Shown one piece after another: positions 36,285 to 48,274 of a stretch of 64,000 nt of DNA. The notes beneath the pieces are model-generated. The model was not told where the DNA came from. It searched no databases and saw nothing but the letters and a program-made list of their open reading frames with translations. Within the stretch, counting starts at the first letter, position 1. Every line of letters begins with the position of its first letter. The stretch is from Gordionus sp. m RMFG-2023 (lineage: Eukaryota > Nematomorpha > Gordioida > Chordodea > Parachordodidae), in contig NC_088779.1 of NCBI RefSeq assembly GCF_954871325.1, forward strand, positions 4,776,846-4,840,845. The letters are read 5' to 3'. The translations under genes were made by a program, and so were the position numbers.

Positions 36285-36416
36285 GAGAAGAAGAAGAGAG
36301 AGAAGAGAAGAGAAGAGAAGAGAAGAGAAGAGAAGAGAAGAGAGAAGAGAAGAAGAAGAGAAGAGAAGAAGAAGAGAAGAGAAGAGAAGAGAAGAGAAGA
36401 GAAGAGAAGAGAAGAG
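36285..36416. repeat. AGAAG pentanucleotide microsatellite
   Basis: About 25 copies of GAAGA with a few AAG insertions. The complementary motif TCTTC forms another array at 52809-52938. Confidence 0.95.
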
Positions 36417-38792
36417 TAGTTTTATGATATGATGCAAAATATCAATCGTTTTACCCCACTCTTTCCTATCTCAGGATCTGACATGGATCTCCTCAAATAA
36501 TAATCTAGCAAATACAACGTAAATATGGCAGTGAAAAAAAAATATTATAAATTTATAAAATATAATATTCAACATGGATAAGAAAATTGACTACAATTAT
36601 TTTTTTTTGGTAAAATGGGAGAATTTATTTATAGTATATCAGTAAAGGACTCATCTGTTAAAGGTAAAATACGATGCTAAATAAACATATGATGTTTGGT
36701 CGTCATATGTTTATATCTTCCCAGTCCTTGTTAAAACGACAATTTGTACAACTCCAAAAGAGGCGGAAATAGGTAAGATGATTGCGTCAAGATTTTACCG
36801 TGTACATAATAAGCTTGAATTAAGGTACATTTCATATGCGCGTAATTTGCCTGCCAATACTACTCATGTTTACCGGCAAGGTTTAAATAAAATATATATT
36901 TTTATTCGAACAAATATTTTTTAAACAAATCTAAATTATTATTAATAGAAAATGACCTGTATACTATATAATCGAATTTATAGCATTTACCTTCGTAAAA
37001 GTATAGACAGTGTTAAAGCACTTCAAAATAAAAAAAATCTTCAAATATTTTGATCTCTGAAGATTTTTTTTTTAATAAACCTTTAATCAAATTTTCCCTA
37101 AAACTTTAAATCTTTTTTTGTAAAAAAATATTATTAAAAAAGGCAAGAATTCAGGAATTATTTCTAATCAATATAGTAAAGCTTTCATTTCGATTCTAAA
37201 AAAAACAAGAGGCTATTTATTACTTTTATACATCTATCACTAACACATACTCTAAAATATATAAACAAATATTATCATAAAAAATTAACTTTATTCCCAT
37301 TAATTATATTAATCTTACAATCATAATCATAATATAAACATATAAACTATTGAACAAAAGATCATCTGATCTTCCCCACTCCTTCAAAAGATCACTTTTT
37401 ATTGACATTTCATACATATCATAATATATATATATATAAATATATAACAAAACTACAAAACTACAACAATTACTTTTCAATCCAAACTTATCCTGATTCC
37501 TATAATTTTAAGATATTTTTTTGAATAGTGAAAAAATATAATATATTGTATAATATATTTTAAAAATATAAATAAATATTGTTTGATAAAGTGTCAAGTT
37601 TTATGTTTTATTTTTTCACGCTCTTTTATAGAACCAATTAAAGAATTAAGAAAATTAATAATAGCATAAAAATAAAGAAAGGGAAAACTTCTTTCTAAAT
37701 AATAATATTTCCATAATATATATTTATCTCATTGTGGTTGGGTTACCTTTTTTAATATTTCCTGAATTTTTGTCATCTTTCACTTTCAGGTATTCAAGTA
37801 TAAGGTTCAAAAGAGGATTTTATATTTGTAAAATATTTGATAAGGATATTTATGTTATAATATTTTTTCTCTTTATTTTATATTTAGATTTGAGAAATCG
37901 CTCAATTATTTCTATAAGCCTAGAGTTGAAACCAATTATCGGTTTTTGGGAGATATGAGGCAAATTTAGAGGCAAACGAGTTTAAATCCATATATTCATA
38001 TAAGGTTAAAACCGACGGCCTTTACCATTTTATTTTATAATAAATAATAAATGTAAAAAGGAAATCCTACCATTAAATATTAATAGTTTATATAAATTGA
38101 GAAAGTATTTGTATATATATATTATATATATATGTATCTAATATAACTATAATATGATATATAATATTGATGATAATAAAAAATAATCAAATTATATATA
38201 TATATAAAATTATAACGTCCATAAAAAGATATTTTATAACTCAACTTATATCATTTATGTATTTTTTTAAAAAAATTTAGATTTATTTAAAAGATAATCA
38301 TATTATTAGGCTTCCAATCCCAACAATGAAGAAGCCTATTGTAAAAAAAAAGAAGTTGGTATTACATTGTTTTTTCTTTTAAAAAAATGATGACTAAAGA
38401 GAGAATTAATTGAATTTAAACTAATAATAAAAATGATAGATATCAATAGCATAATTGAAGTTAAAAATGAAACATCATTTTTTGTAATCATGTATACGTA
38501 TAAAACGTTTTGTATTTTTTTAATACTAAAGATACTATACGAATTATATATTTATAAATCTGATTGGTATAATCAGACAAGAATCTAACATAATAGACCA
38601 ACAAGAAAAGATCACGGGGAAATTAGTGATGATAATGTTATATATGCCGAAATGGGATTAGCAAATCTGGATATTTATCAAATTCGTAAAGAGTAACCCT
38701 TTGGATATACGATACGTTTTAAACTTTTTGAACTATTTTATATGTATTTAATATATATATTTTTGATATAAATCTAGAAACACAAAAATGGC
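36417..38792. other. AT-rich spacer, no gene seen
   Basis: A plus-strand open stretch at 37734-37958 is AT-rich and hydrophobic by composition, with no recognised domain. Nothing else is supported. Confidence 0.4.
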
Positions 38793-39400
38793 GAAATTAT
38801 CTGAAATTTCGACCACTCTATAAATGACTGAAATACGATTTCGACAAGATCCGATTTTTTTAAAAATTAAAAAAAAATGTAATCTAAATTATTTAAACTT
38901 TTACTAATTTGTTTAAAAACTCTGGTCTATAAAGCATACCCCTAAATTTTCTAACCCTTATGACTTATATATAAACCGGTATCTTAGTCAATCCAATACA
39001 TTGTATATTGCAATCAGAATTTGACTAAGATTCTTCATTTGTGATTTCATCATAAAAGATATTTAATGCATGAAATTTAGGTAAAATTTAATTTAAAAAA
39101 ATCTGTATGCTTTTTAATATTTAAAAAATTTGGAGTTATTTTTTCTAACTCTGTTTTACAAGTAAATAAATGACTTATAAAGGCTTATAGCCAAATTGTT
39201 TGAAATTCATATACAGGGTATCCTACTATCCACTGGATGGAATATCGGTAAACTCAGATTTCCAAAAACCCGAGCCTAGGTCTATTTAACTTTATAAATC
39301 ATTTATAGAAGCGCGTTTTTATAAATTTAAAAATTGGATTTTGCCAGAATACATTCGTGGTATACCTACTCTACCTTGTAAGTAAGATAATTTTGTGCGG
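38793..39400. repeat. Inverted repeat unit U, single copy and convergent pair
   Basis: A single U unit lies at about 38793-38868 (AATTATCTGAAATTTCGACC then GATCCGATTTTTTT). A pair lies at 39192-39400: the first arm is TGAAATTCATATACAGGGTA, then GGTAAACTCAGATTT; the second arm is its reverse complement in outline, GGATTTTGCCAGAATACATT then GGTATACCTACTCTACC. The two arms point inward, opposite to the pair at 15411-15803. Confidence 0.65.
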
Positions 39401-40354
39401 CGTATTTATTATACGCGTATTGTGAGATATTATAATAAGATTTTTCGTGTTTAAGAAAAATATATCAATTTTTTTAAAAAAACTCAAAAATTATACCAAC
39501 CCTTATACCAGAAATGGGTCATTTAAGAAGGTCGCCTTCTCTCCTTCGATAAATTAAACTTTTTATTGATTATTTATTTAAAAATCCCAATGCCCTCCCC
39601 CTCCGCCACCCTATATCAATATCGATATGTTATATAAAATAAATCATATTATTTATTATCTTGAATATTTATGATATATTATATAACTAATTACAGTTAC
39701 AATATATATATACATATATACTTATAATCATAAAATATGATGAATATTTATTTATACAAAAATTGCATCATGAATAAGGAAAACGTAGAAAAAGTTAGAT
39801 AAGACATTAAGATACATTACGCACTAGGGAAAGGGATAAAAAAATATATATAGGAATCATTTAATACATTGAATTGATGAACTCATCATTATAAATCCTT
39901 TAATATCTGTGGTTATTTTTTTTACCAATTTATTTCAGTTATAACATCATAAACATAATATCATAAATTTTTATAAAAGACAGATTTCTTTTCAATAATA
40001 ATTAATTATAATAATGTAAAATATTATTTTTATTTTCATTCCTACCCCAGTTCCAGTTGTTAATAAAAAAAAATTTTTTTGCAAAATTATAAACATTTTC
40101 GCTAATTAACTTGGAGAAATGGAGAATAATTTACTTTATAATTTTACGCGTATCCTAATTTTTATAAATGGCCAGCTATTAGTTATATTTGTAGAAATCT
40201 TCTAATTTTCATCTAGTAAATATCCCTTTGTATTACAATAAATCATTCATTAAGTAAATGGCGTAACAAATTTTATTAGAAAAAGCAAAAAATGAACTAA
40301 ATCAATAAATGAAAGGTTAATTTATAGAAATTAAGAAATCAATTCCTCAAAAAC
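39401..40354. other. AT-rich spacer, no gene seen
   Basis: No coding signal or named repeat seen. Confidence 0.4.
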
Positions 40355-40603
40355 CTGTAGGACCGGCCCTAATCCCGGCAGTATTTTAATTTTTTTAAAT
40401 ATACCCGGGCCGGGTCGTATATATTAAAACCAAATATTTGAAATCACCATTATTAGCTATAAAAATCAAAAATAGTTATAATATAAAATCCGGGCCGGGC
40501 CTGAAATTTTTTTAATAAAAAGCCGGGCCTGAAAAATAAAACCCGGGCTGGGCCGTGCAAATGGTACCTGCAGGTCTCTGCAATTCCGTAATGAATAGCC
40601 AAT
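40355..40603. repeat. MITE-like repeat rich in CCGGGCC blocks, copy 2
   Basis: Starts AACCTGTAGGACCGGCCC and ends GGTACCTGCAGGTCTCTGCA. In reverse complement the right end reads AGAGACCTGCAGGTACC, so the ends are imperfect inverted repeats. Internal GCCGGGCC blocks alternate with AT-rich tracts, and TTTTTTTAAATATACCCG and AAATCACCATTATTAGCTAT match copy 1 at 3206-3545. Confidence 0.65.
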
Positions 40604-41069
40604 CCCAACTAATAAATAATATCTTCTAGTAAATAAGCCAACCAAAAAAAAAATATGATGCTAAATATTATTTTAAATGGAGCTCATGATTTGGCGGCCT
40701 AAGAAAAAATAAATTTAGCGGGCCTTTATAAAACCCCCCAATCTATCTAAGATTTAAGAAAAGGATAAAATAACAATAAGATTTCTCATTTTTAAAATGG
40801 GATTCATTAATAAGCAGCTTAGGATATGTACATATGTATAAGGGATAATATTTATGTAATATAATATGGTAAAATATAAATAGAATTAGGTAATATTTAT
40901 TAGCATAATTTATGTAATATTTACACTTTTTTAAAATAAAAAAAAAATGCAAATAAGAAAAAAAAATTTGGCATCTAAAGTAGTATAATTTTAGCCAGCT
41001 CGCTTCCCAGTTTTATAATGGACTATATGTCATAATCAAAATTTAAAAGTAGCAAAAAATGTAGAGATG
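40604..41069. other. AT-rich spacer, no gene seen
   Basis: No coding signal or named repeat seen. Confidence 0.4.
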
Positions 41070-41408
41070 CAGGGTTAAGAGTTCAGAAATTTTAAATTCT
41101 ATTTAACAAAAATTTTAATGGTAGGAAATTGAATCCGATTCTCTGAAAGAGGTTTGAACCCACTTTGAACCCGCCCTTGGATCCATTTTACCCCTAGTTC
41201 GATGGGTTGCCCATAAAATCAGTCTTTGTTTGGGCTGTGGTCACAAAATGCTGAACCAAACAATTTTAAATTTCCTGCGCCCATGGATCCATATTACCCC
41301 GGGTTCCATAGGTTGCCCATAAAATCGGCCTTTGCTTGGTCTGAGGTCTCAAAATGCCAAACCAAACAATATTAAATTTCTGAACCCTAATTTGGGTTCA
41401 CAAACCTG
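41070..41408. repeat. MITE (GGGTTCA family) with internal 106-bp tandem duplication
   Basis: Starts CAGGGTTAAGAGTTCAGAAA and ends TTTGGGTTCACAAACCTG. Related in reverse orientation to 43361-43581. The block starting GGATCCATTTTACCCC at 41179 is repeated from 41285 (GGATCCATATTACCCC), giving two direct 106-bp units that both contain GGTTGCCCATAAAATC and CAAAATGC..AACCAAACAA. Flanking 8-mers (TAGAGATG and CGGAAATG) match only partly. Confidence 0.7.
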
Positions 41409-42977
41409 CGGAAATGACCTAAACCATATTTATTTTTCCTTAAAGAGAACCATAAATTATATAATTAAAATTTTCAGAATAAAAACGCCTAAAAATATTT
41501 ATAAATTTAACAGATTAAAGATTAAACTTTATCCCATCTTAAATAAATAAAAAAGTACTTTATAGAGATTTTTTTTAAAGTTAAAAAATGTAAGGATTTA
41601 ATATATATAAAAAAAATAATAAAATTGGTAAGAGTAAACATGCTTCAAAAATTGTATCTCATTATAAAATATTTTGTTTTTAATAATTATCATAATCTGA
41701 ATTGGTTTCTAAAGTGTGTAAACTATGGTTTGTTGTATGGCGTAGCCAGAATTTATCCGGCGGGGAGGAGGTAAGGGGCAGCTCCTAAAGAAAAATTCTG
41801 ATTGTGGTTATTTTTTTATTTAGCTTTTTAAAATATATATAAAATATCTCATATCTGTTAAAGTTAAACTGAACAATTTGAGGCGCTAATTCTAAAATCT
41901 ATGCCGATGTTTCGTGCTTTACTAGAGCCTATGAATGCTTTAACTAGTAAAGGTTGCTAAGAAAACAAATTATTAGTAGAAAAAACGAGTAAAAAAAACG
42001 ACGGAAAGGCATTTATTCTGAATATTTCATCAATTTTTAGTGTTTTTATTTTAATTCGTTTTTGAAAATCACGAATAAAAAACTGAATTATAAACAAAAT
42101 AAAAACCTTTAACCAGAAGAGTGAGCCTAGATTTTGAAAACACTAATTCTGATATTTATACCAAATCAAATAGTGTTTTATTAAGTATATTTATTGATTT
42201 GTTTCTGTTATTATAAGTTACAAAAAAATTTTTTTTTAATTAGCATCATCATGCTATAACGGGGAATATATAATTTTTAAATATCTAACTTGAATTAATA
42301 TTAGCGCGGAATTTATTGATTCTTCAATAAAAGTCAGTCACATAAAAATTAGCCGAATTACAGGTTAAATAAAAACTATGACATCACGACTTACCATGAA
42401 TTTACAGTTAGAACGAATTCGTGACGAAGTATACAAAAATGAATGTAAAATTATTATATTATATCATGCTAATTGTAAATGCAGGGTTACGCGTAAAGTC
42501 ATCCAAACTTTTGAAAGCACTAACTTTGAAATTTATACCAGAAATAGTATATTTCACTGAAACCGTTTGGAATATGATTTATGGTTGTCAAGGATAAAAG
42601 GAAAATTATAGAAGCATTGAATATTTGGTTAAGGTCAATATGTCATGTTTGATTAGTATTTATTAGTCATTAATCAGATTTTTCAGTGAAAAAAAAACAA
42701 ACAAAATCCAGTTATAAATGAAATAAAAATATCGGCATGCCTTAGGCTGTGTCGTTGTAAATATCGGATTTTAAATTGCGATTCTAAAAATTAAATTATG
42801 CCTAAATATATTAAGGTTTACGTTTCCTCGTCTTTGAATATTTTTGAATTTTATGTTTCCATGATCTTTCTAGATATTAATTGTTCTTTTCGGTTTCTTT
42901 AATAGATATTGAAGCAAAAAGCTTAAATCTCATTATATTTTGAATCGAATTGAATGTTCAAGATAGAAGCACTCTAG

Positions 42978-43196
42978 GTTAGTTAAAACTGTCCGATTCG
43001 GTTGGATTTTTTAAAATGGATCTTAATAATATTTTAGTTAAAATATTTATGCAAGCCTGAAGTTTTGTTCATATATGGCACAAAGATTTGGAGCTACCTT
43101 TATTCGTCAAATCTCGATGCTTGCATTATATTATTTTGGCTAAAACATTAATGGGATCATTTTTTAAAATGGACTCGAATCGCGTTTTTAATAACC
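42978..43196. repeat. Palindromic MITE (GTTGTTAAA family), diverged copy
   Basis: Starts GTTAGTTAAAACTGTCCGA and ends GGACTCGAATCGCGTTTTTA. The centre contains GTTCATATATGGCACAAAGA and the right arm ATTATTTTGGCTAAAACATT, both landmarks of the family. Confidence 0.6.
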
Positions 43197-43352
43197 CTAA
43201 AGTACACTAAAGCAATTATAATAATGTACACAAAATTTCTAAAAAAAAATTACAACTTTTATCATATTTCCATAATAGGTGACTGTCATTGATTGTTGCA
43301 TCTTTGATGCTCGTAATTTAGTAGCGGTGGCATAACAAAGTAATCAAATAGA

Positions 43353-43589
43353 CTTGTGGCCAGTGATATGAACCCAAACCCGGGTTCAGAAATTTAGAAT
43401 TGTTTGTTTGGACATTTTGAGATCACAGGCCAATTTATGGACAATTCATCGAATCCGGGGTAAAATAGACTCGGATCGGGTTTAGACCTCTCTTAGAAAA
43501 TTGGTTTCGATTAAGTTCCTCTTACCAAAATTTCCCGCTCAATGGAGTTGAATTTCTTGAACCCGGGTTTTCACATCCATGCTTATGGC
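43353..43589. repeat. MITE (GGGTTCA family) with 8-bp target duplication
   Basis: Body 43361-43581 (221 bp). Starts CAGTGATATGAACCCAAACC and ends CGGGTTTTCACATCCATG, with CCCGGGTTCA inside both ends. Flanks CTTGTGGC (43353-43360) and CTTATGGC (43582-43589) agree at seven of eight, as expected for hAT-mobilised elements. Confidence 0.8.
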
Positions 43590-43639
43590 ATCTTTAAAAA
43601 ATAATGTGGTACCAAATTAAGATTGAATGGTTAAGGTTA

Positions 43640-43866
43640 GTGTTGTTAAACGGATCGACTTGAACTCGATTTTAAAAACGGTTTACTCAATATTTTAGCT
43701 CCAAAAATATTGCCTAAACTTCTAGATTTCGCTAATAAGATCTCCTAACCTTCGTGCCATCTATGACCAAAAAATCTTCAGACTCGCGTGATATTTTTTC
43801 TGAATATAATATAGGAGTTAACTATTTTCAAAAAAATCGGCTCAAATCGAGCCGTTATAACTATAC
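43640..43866. repeat. Palindromic MITE (GTTGTTAAA family), complete
   Basis: Starts GTGTTGTTAAACGGATCG and ends AATCGAGCCGTTATAACTAT. The left arm CGGTTTACTCAATATTTTAG pairs with the right-arm GATATTTTTTCTGAATAT region; the centre reads CTTCGTGCCATCTATGACC. An open plus-strand frame beginning at 43754 is accidental and lies mostly in this repeat. Confidence 0.7.
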
Positions 43867-44237
43867 TAGTTGTGGCGAAATTGATAACGATTATAAAAGT
43901 TATTCTCTACCCTCAAGCTCTCAGGTTAAGAAATTGTTTAGTACACTAATACTAAGCACGCTTTTACAGTTGAAAATAGAAAATGTCAAACGCCGATCCC
44001 ATATGAATTATATTGTCTCTAGAAACACACAGGTTATTTTTAAAAAAAAATTTCGCAAGTTTTTAAGTATAAATGAAATTTTTAAGATTATTTAAATAAT
44101 AAGAAAATTTAGGAGGGGAGATTTAACAATTTAAAATATGAAAGAAACTTATCGTCTAGAAATCTATATAACCTTCATATTTACTATGGGGGTAGGAGGG
44201 TCAACCAACAAAATTTCCCTATCGCCTACGCCACATA

Positions 44238-46668
44238 GTAGTTAGATATTTGTTAATCTTTTTTTTAAATAGTAAGAAAAACATCGACTTCCTTATAAAT
44301 AAAAATTATATATACTTAATATAATTTATTTTATATAAATTTGTTTAAAATATCGGAAATTATCAACAGGTCAATTATATTGCGTTACAACAAAAATATC
44401 CTTATAATTTAGATATTATTATTTTTTTATAATAATTATAAACCAATGTTCCTTTTTTGTTGTCGTTAAAACGGTGTTAATTTTTTTAATAAAACAAACA
44501 CCATTATTAAAAAGAATTATTGACACTCCAAACAGCTGGAAATAATTGTCCATAAATCATAATTAATATACATCTAGAAAAATTGTATTATGGAACAATA
44601 TTAATGATAAGTTATTCAATATCTATGAGAAATTTAAAATGAAACAAATAATGCAACCACCGCAAGGGGGAAGTGCTTATTCTGCTAAGTTTTTTTAAAG
44701 ATTATTTTAGCATGGAAGGCAAGAGCAGAATTTTAACGGGTCAAGATAAGAAAGGTTAGCGTAAAAATTTAATTAATATAATAAATTTTTTTTGTGCTAA
44801 AATATATAAGAAAACCTATTTTTGAGTTATTAAATTTATTTTCTAGTCGATAAAAAAAAATTTTTTTATTATTAAATCTACTAAAATAAAAATCTATAAC
44901 TATATAATTAAAAAATAATTTAAGTTTAAAAAAATTTTTTTAAAATTATTTTGATGTTTTTATAACATGAAACTCAGTTTTAATGTGTAATAAAATTGAT
45001 TATAGTTGGGAAAAAGTGACATAGTGTATTATAAATTTATAAATAAATAATTGTCCTTTTTTGAGGTTACGAATAGAGTAATACGAAATCCCCTATTTTT
45101 TTTATATACATAAAAATGTGTGTTTGTTTTTCCCCCAAAATCGAATATTTTAAATATAATTTTATTATATGATTGGCAATTAATTAGTCGCCGATCATTC
45201 TATCATCATGGTAATAGTAGGGTACCGATGGAAATGTGTCAAGATATATTTAAACTTTTAAAATTAAAAAATAATAAAATTTGATTAAAATAATATTTTA
45301 AAATAAAATTATCTTTCCATTAAAATTATAAACCCATTTATTATTTCCTTCCTTTAATTTTCCTTTAAATATTTTTATATAAATTCGCATAAGAAATATC
45401 AGAATGCTGGAAAAACTTTTCTAAGCTAAATTTTATTTATAAGAAATATCGAGTAAATTGATATCTATTTAAAATCAATTATTTTAATATTTGTAATGCA
45501 TAATAGGGCAGACCTATTGTCCATATGAAGTGCTATAAAAAAAAAGGAAGCAAATTTTCCAAAATGTTTAAACGTGGTTTTATTCTTTTACATATATATC
45601 GCTACGTATAAATTAATTTTTTTAAAAAAAAATCTTTTAGTTTTTTTTAATATATCATTTAAAATGAAAATTTAAGAATTATAATAAATACCCGGGGTAA
45701 CTATTATCCTTTCGCGTTGCGTGTCATAACCCTTCTTTATTTTTAAAAGATTTTATATATACATAAAAATGTGAGTTCTACGTTATGAATGAAAATAAAT
45801 TTAAAATGTTAAATTTGTTCATCTGTATTTTATATATCACCCGGAAGAACTTGTCGAAAGTCAATCATGTTCATATGTAAATCGTGGCCTTAGACAAACT
45901 AGTGGCTTCTAATGTTATTATAAATCTAGTTTGATTTTTTTTATTCAAAATAATCCTCGCTTGGCTAATACTTACCCCCACGTCTTCACAATTAATTAAA
46001 ATTTAATTTTAAGATATTGAATAAGCATATAAAATTGAGTTTATTTTATCATTTAGAATTTATATTTAGTCTGAGTAACATTTATAAAAAAAAATTTATT
46101 AGTAAAAATGTAAAAAATTGAAAAGTTATTTGTGGCGTGTTAAAATTAAAATTTGCATTTAATTTCTCAATGTGCAATATTGTGCCAAACATTTTTAGAC
46201 CCACATAAGCAGCTTATTAAAATCATATTTGACTTAAATTTCAAATCTTATAGTTTATTTGTTTAAAAATTATTCGAGAATAAATTACCTGCCCTGGGAT
46301 AACACTATCCCCGGTCTCCCCTATCTAAATAAATATTATTTTGTTACTACTCCTTGATTCTATACTTACCCCTTTTGACTAAGAGGATTCCACACATTTT
46401 CTTAATGTTTTTTTTTGCCCTAAATTGTATCCAAGGTTGGTCATTAATAGCTTAAATTTAAATAAAAACCTATATTCAAGTATGCATCTCCTTGCAAATC
46501 TAATTGACTATAGTCACGTGGATGAATTGAAATCTAAAATGATATCATTATTATATTATAAATCTCTATGAATGGATGAGCATTGAATATTGATAGGCAA
46601 AAATGAGAGGATGTAAATTAAGCTATAGAAATAGAAAGGGATGTCTTCTTTTTTAAAGTTAGGATTAG
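44238..46668. other. AT-rich spacer, no gene seen
   Basis: No coding signal or named repeat seen on either strand. Confidence 0.4.
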
Positions 46669-46884
46669 TGTTGTTAAACGGCTCATTTTGACGATTTTTA
46701 TAAACAGCTAACTCAATATTTTATTAAGAAAATAATTATGCAAACCGTAAGATTTTGTTCATAGGTGGCACAAAGGTTTGAACATCTATTAGCAAAATTT
46801 CAAGGCTTAGACATTATTTTTCTGGCTAAAATATTGAGTTAGCCGTTTTTAAAAATCGGCTCAAAACGAGCCGTTTAACAACAC
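46669..46884. repeat. Palindromic MITE (GTTGTTAAA family), best complete copy
   Basis: 216 bp. Starts GTGTTGTTAAACGGCTCATT and ends CGAGCCGTTTAACAACAC, a 15-bp perfect terminal repeat with further pairing along both arms (AACAGCTAACTCAATATTTT against AAAATATTGAGTTAGCCGTT). The centre reads GGTGGCACAAAGGTTTGAAC. Useful as the family reference in this window. Confidence 0.85.
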
Positions 46885-47639
46885 CAGCTAGAATAAAAAT
46901 AATTGTGTAAAATATATTATGGTCAGCATATAAACATTGCCAGGGTAATCGTGGTATATAAAATATTTAGCACGAATTATTGAAAAATTTATTTTTTTTG
47001 TCCCTTTTTTTGTTTAAAAAGTTCTTATTTTAAAATTTTTTTTACAAGTATAAACTATCTAACAGATCTATCTACTCTTTGACGAAAAATAAATATAAAA
47101 AAACAATTATATATTTTTTTAAATTAACTTTTTTTAAAAATATTTTTACAAAATTAAAAATTGAAAATTTGACAAAGAGAAAGCAAAATAAAAATCAAAT
47201 TAAATATACAAAACATGAAAGATACAAATACAAAGGATACAAAAATAGGAGTCTAATTTGGTTATTAATATGGATTTAGCATTATATTAAAAATAAATTT
47301 GTATAGTATTATGATGATGACACTGTGACAATCAGTCGCCCGTAAATATTGAAAAAATTTATAAAAAAATAATATAGAGATTAGGATCGTTAAAACTTGG
47401 AACCCTATGTTTATTATGTTAATACTCAAAAAACCCTCCAAGATTTAGTAGTGATAATATATAGAGCGACGGTATAATCATGGGGTAACTAGCTGGCTAA
47501 AAACCCTGTGGGGTCATGTATAACCCCCTCCCCACAATTTATTTTGAGTACTAGTACTTGAATCCTCTAATGATATATAGTTATTAAGTATGAATACTAA
47601 TTCATTATACTGCTTTATATATGATTATAAATGTATAAT
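46885..47639. other. AT-rich spacer, no gene seen
   Basis: A lysine-rich open stretch at 47079-47279 reflects A-rich composition and has no domain. Confidence 0.4.
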
Positions 47640-47794
47640 GTTGTTAGAATCCTTGATTAGGCCCTTTATAAAAACAATTTAAGCCTCGAGATATTGACAA
47701 AAGAGAGCAAAAAATTTTCACATCTATAGGATGTTGATGCTTAATTCTCACAGTTTTTTAAAAAGCGCCTATATCGAGATTTTTCTCAACAATA
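47640..47794. repeat. Palindromic MITE (GTTGTTAAA family), short diverged copy
   Basis: Starts GTTGTTAGAATCCTTGATTA and ends GCGCCTATATCGAGATTTTT before CTCAACAATAT. Contains AAGCCTCGAGATATTG and CACATCTATAGGATG centre blocks. Internally deleted compared with 46669-46884. Confidence 0.55.
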
Positions 47795-48274
47795 TATGTC
47801 ATACGAAAACAATTTCTATTAATAATTTATATATAGAAATATAGTAGCAGGTTCATAATATATTAACATTTTGTTCATTGGATTCAGAGATACAATAAAA
47901 ATTATAATTATAAATATACTTTATATTCATACTTATTTAAATAGTATATATAAAAACATCACCATTCTTTAATGAAGAGTCATATATTTCAGATTCATTT
48001 AATATATATTATATAACCTCAAAAAAAAACTTACACATTCGGATTATTGATGGCCATTTGTATACACAGCGAAAAATACAAAAAGATAAAAACGCATAGC
48101 TTCACTATGAATGCATCATAACAAATAACATATTTTGTATTTTAATGCAACGTTTACGTATGCGAAACGCAGGCCACTATGAATGCAGCCATAATGCTTT
48201 CACGTTATTTTTCTTTTTCTTTAGTGAATGTTCCCATGGGTAAAGTAATTATATATAAATTGTATAATATTCCC
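47795..48274. other. AT-rich spacer, no gene seen
   Basis: No coding signal seen before the LINE fragment. Confidence 0.4.

Larger units (their letters stand above)
41736..44237. mobile_element. Possible X-related element, TATGGCGTAGCC ends, with nested MITEs
   Basis: The left end reads TATGGCGTAGCCAGAATT followed by a G-rich block; the right end in reverse complement reads TATGTGGCGTAGGCGATAGG after a GGGGGTAGGAGGG tract. These resemble the ends at 20363-21592. Between them are three MITEs (42978-43196, 43361-43581 and 43640-43866) and otherwise AT-rich sequence. No transposase and no convincing target duplication were found, so the two ends may instead belong to two separate truncated copies. 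Confidence 0.35.

Noticed and set aside
36285-36416. Array considered as a CRISPR or minisatellite
   Set aside because: It is a pure pentanucleotide microsatellite without spacers, in eukaryotic DNA.
37734-37958. 74-codon plus-strand hydrophobic frame
   Set aside because: Phe/Ile-rich composition follows from T-rich DNA; no motif or context supports a gene.
43754-44095. 113-codon plus-strand open frame
   Set aside because: Its first third lies inside a palindromic MITE and no domain is visible; composition is lysine and serine rich, as expected from AT-rich DNA.
47079-47279. Lysine-rich 66-codon frame
   Set aside because: A-rich composition only; no motif or context.
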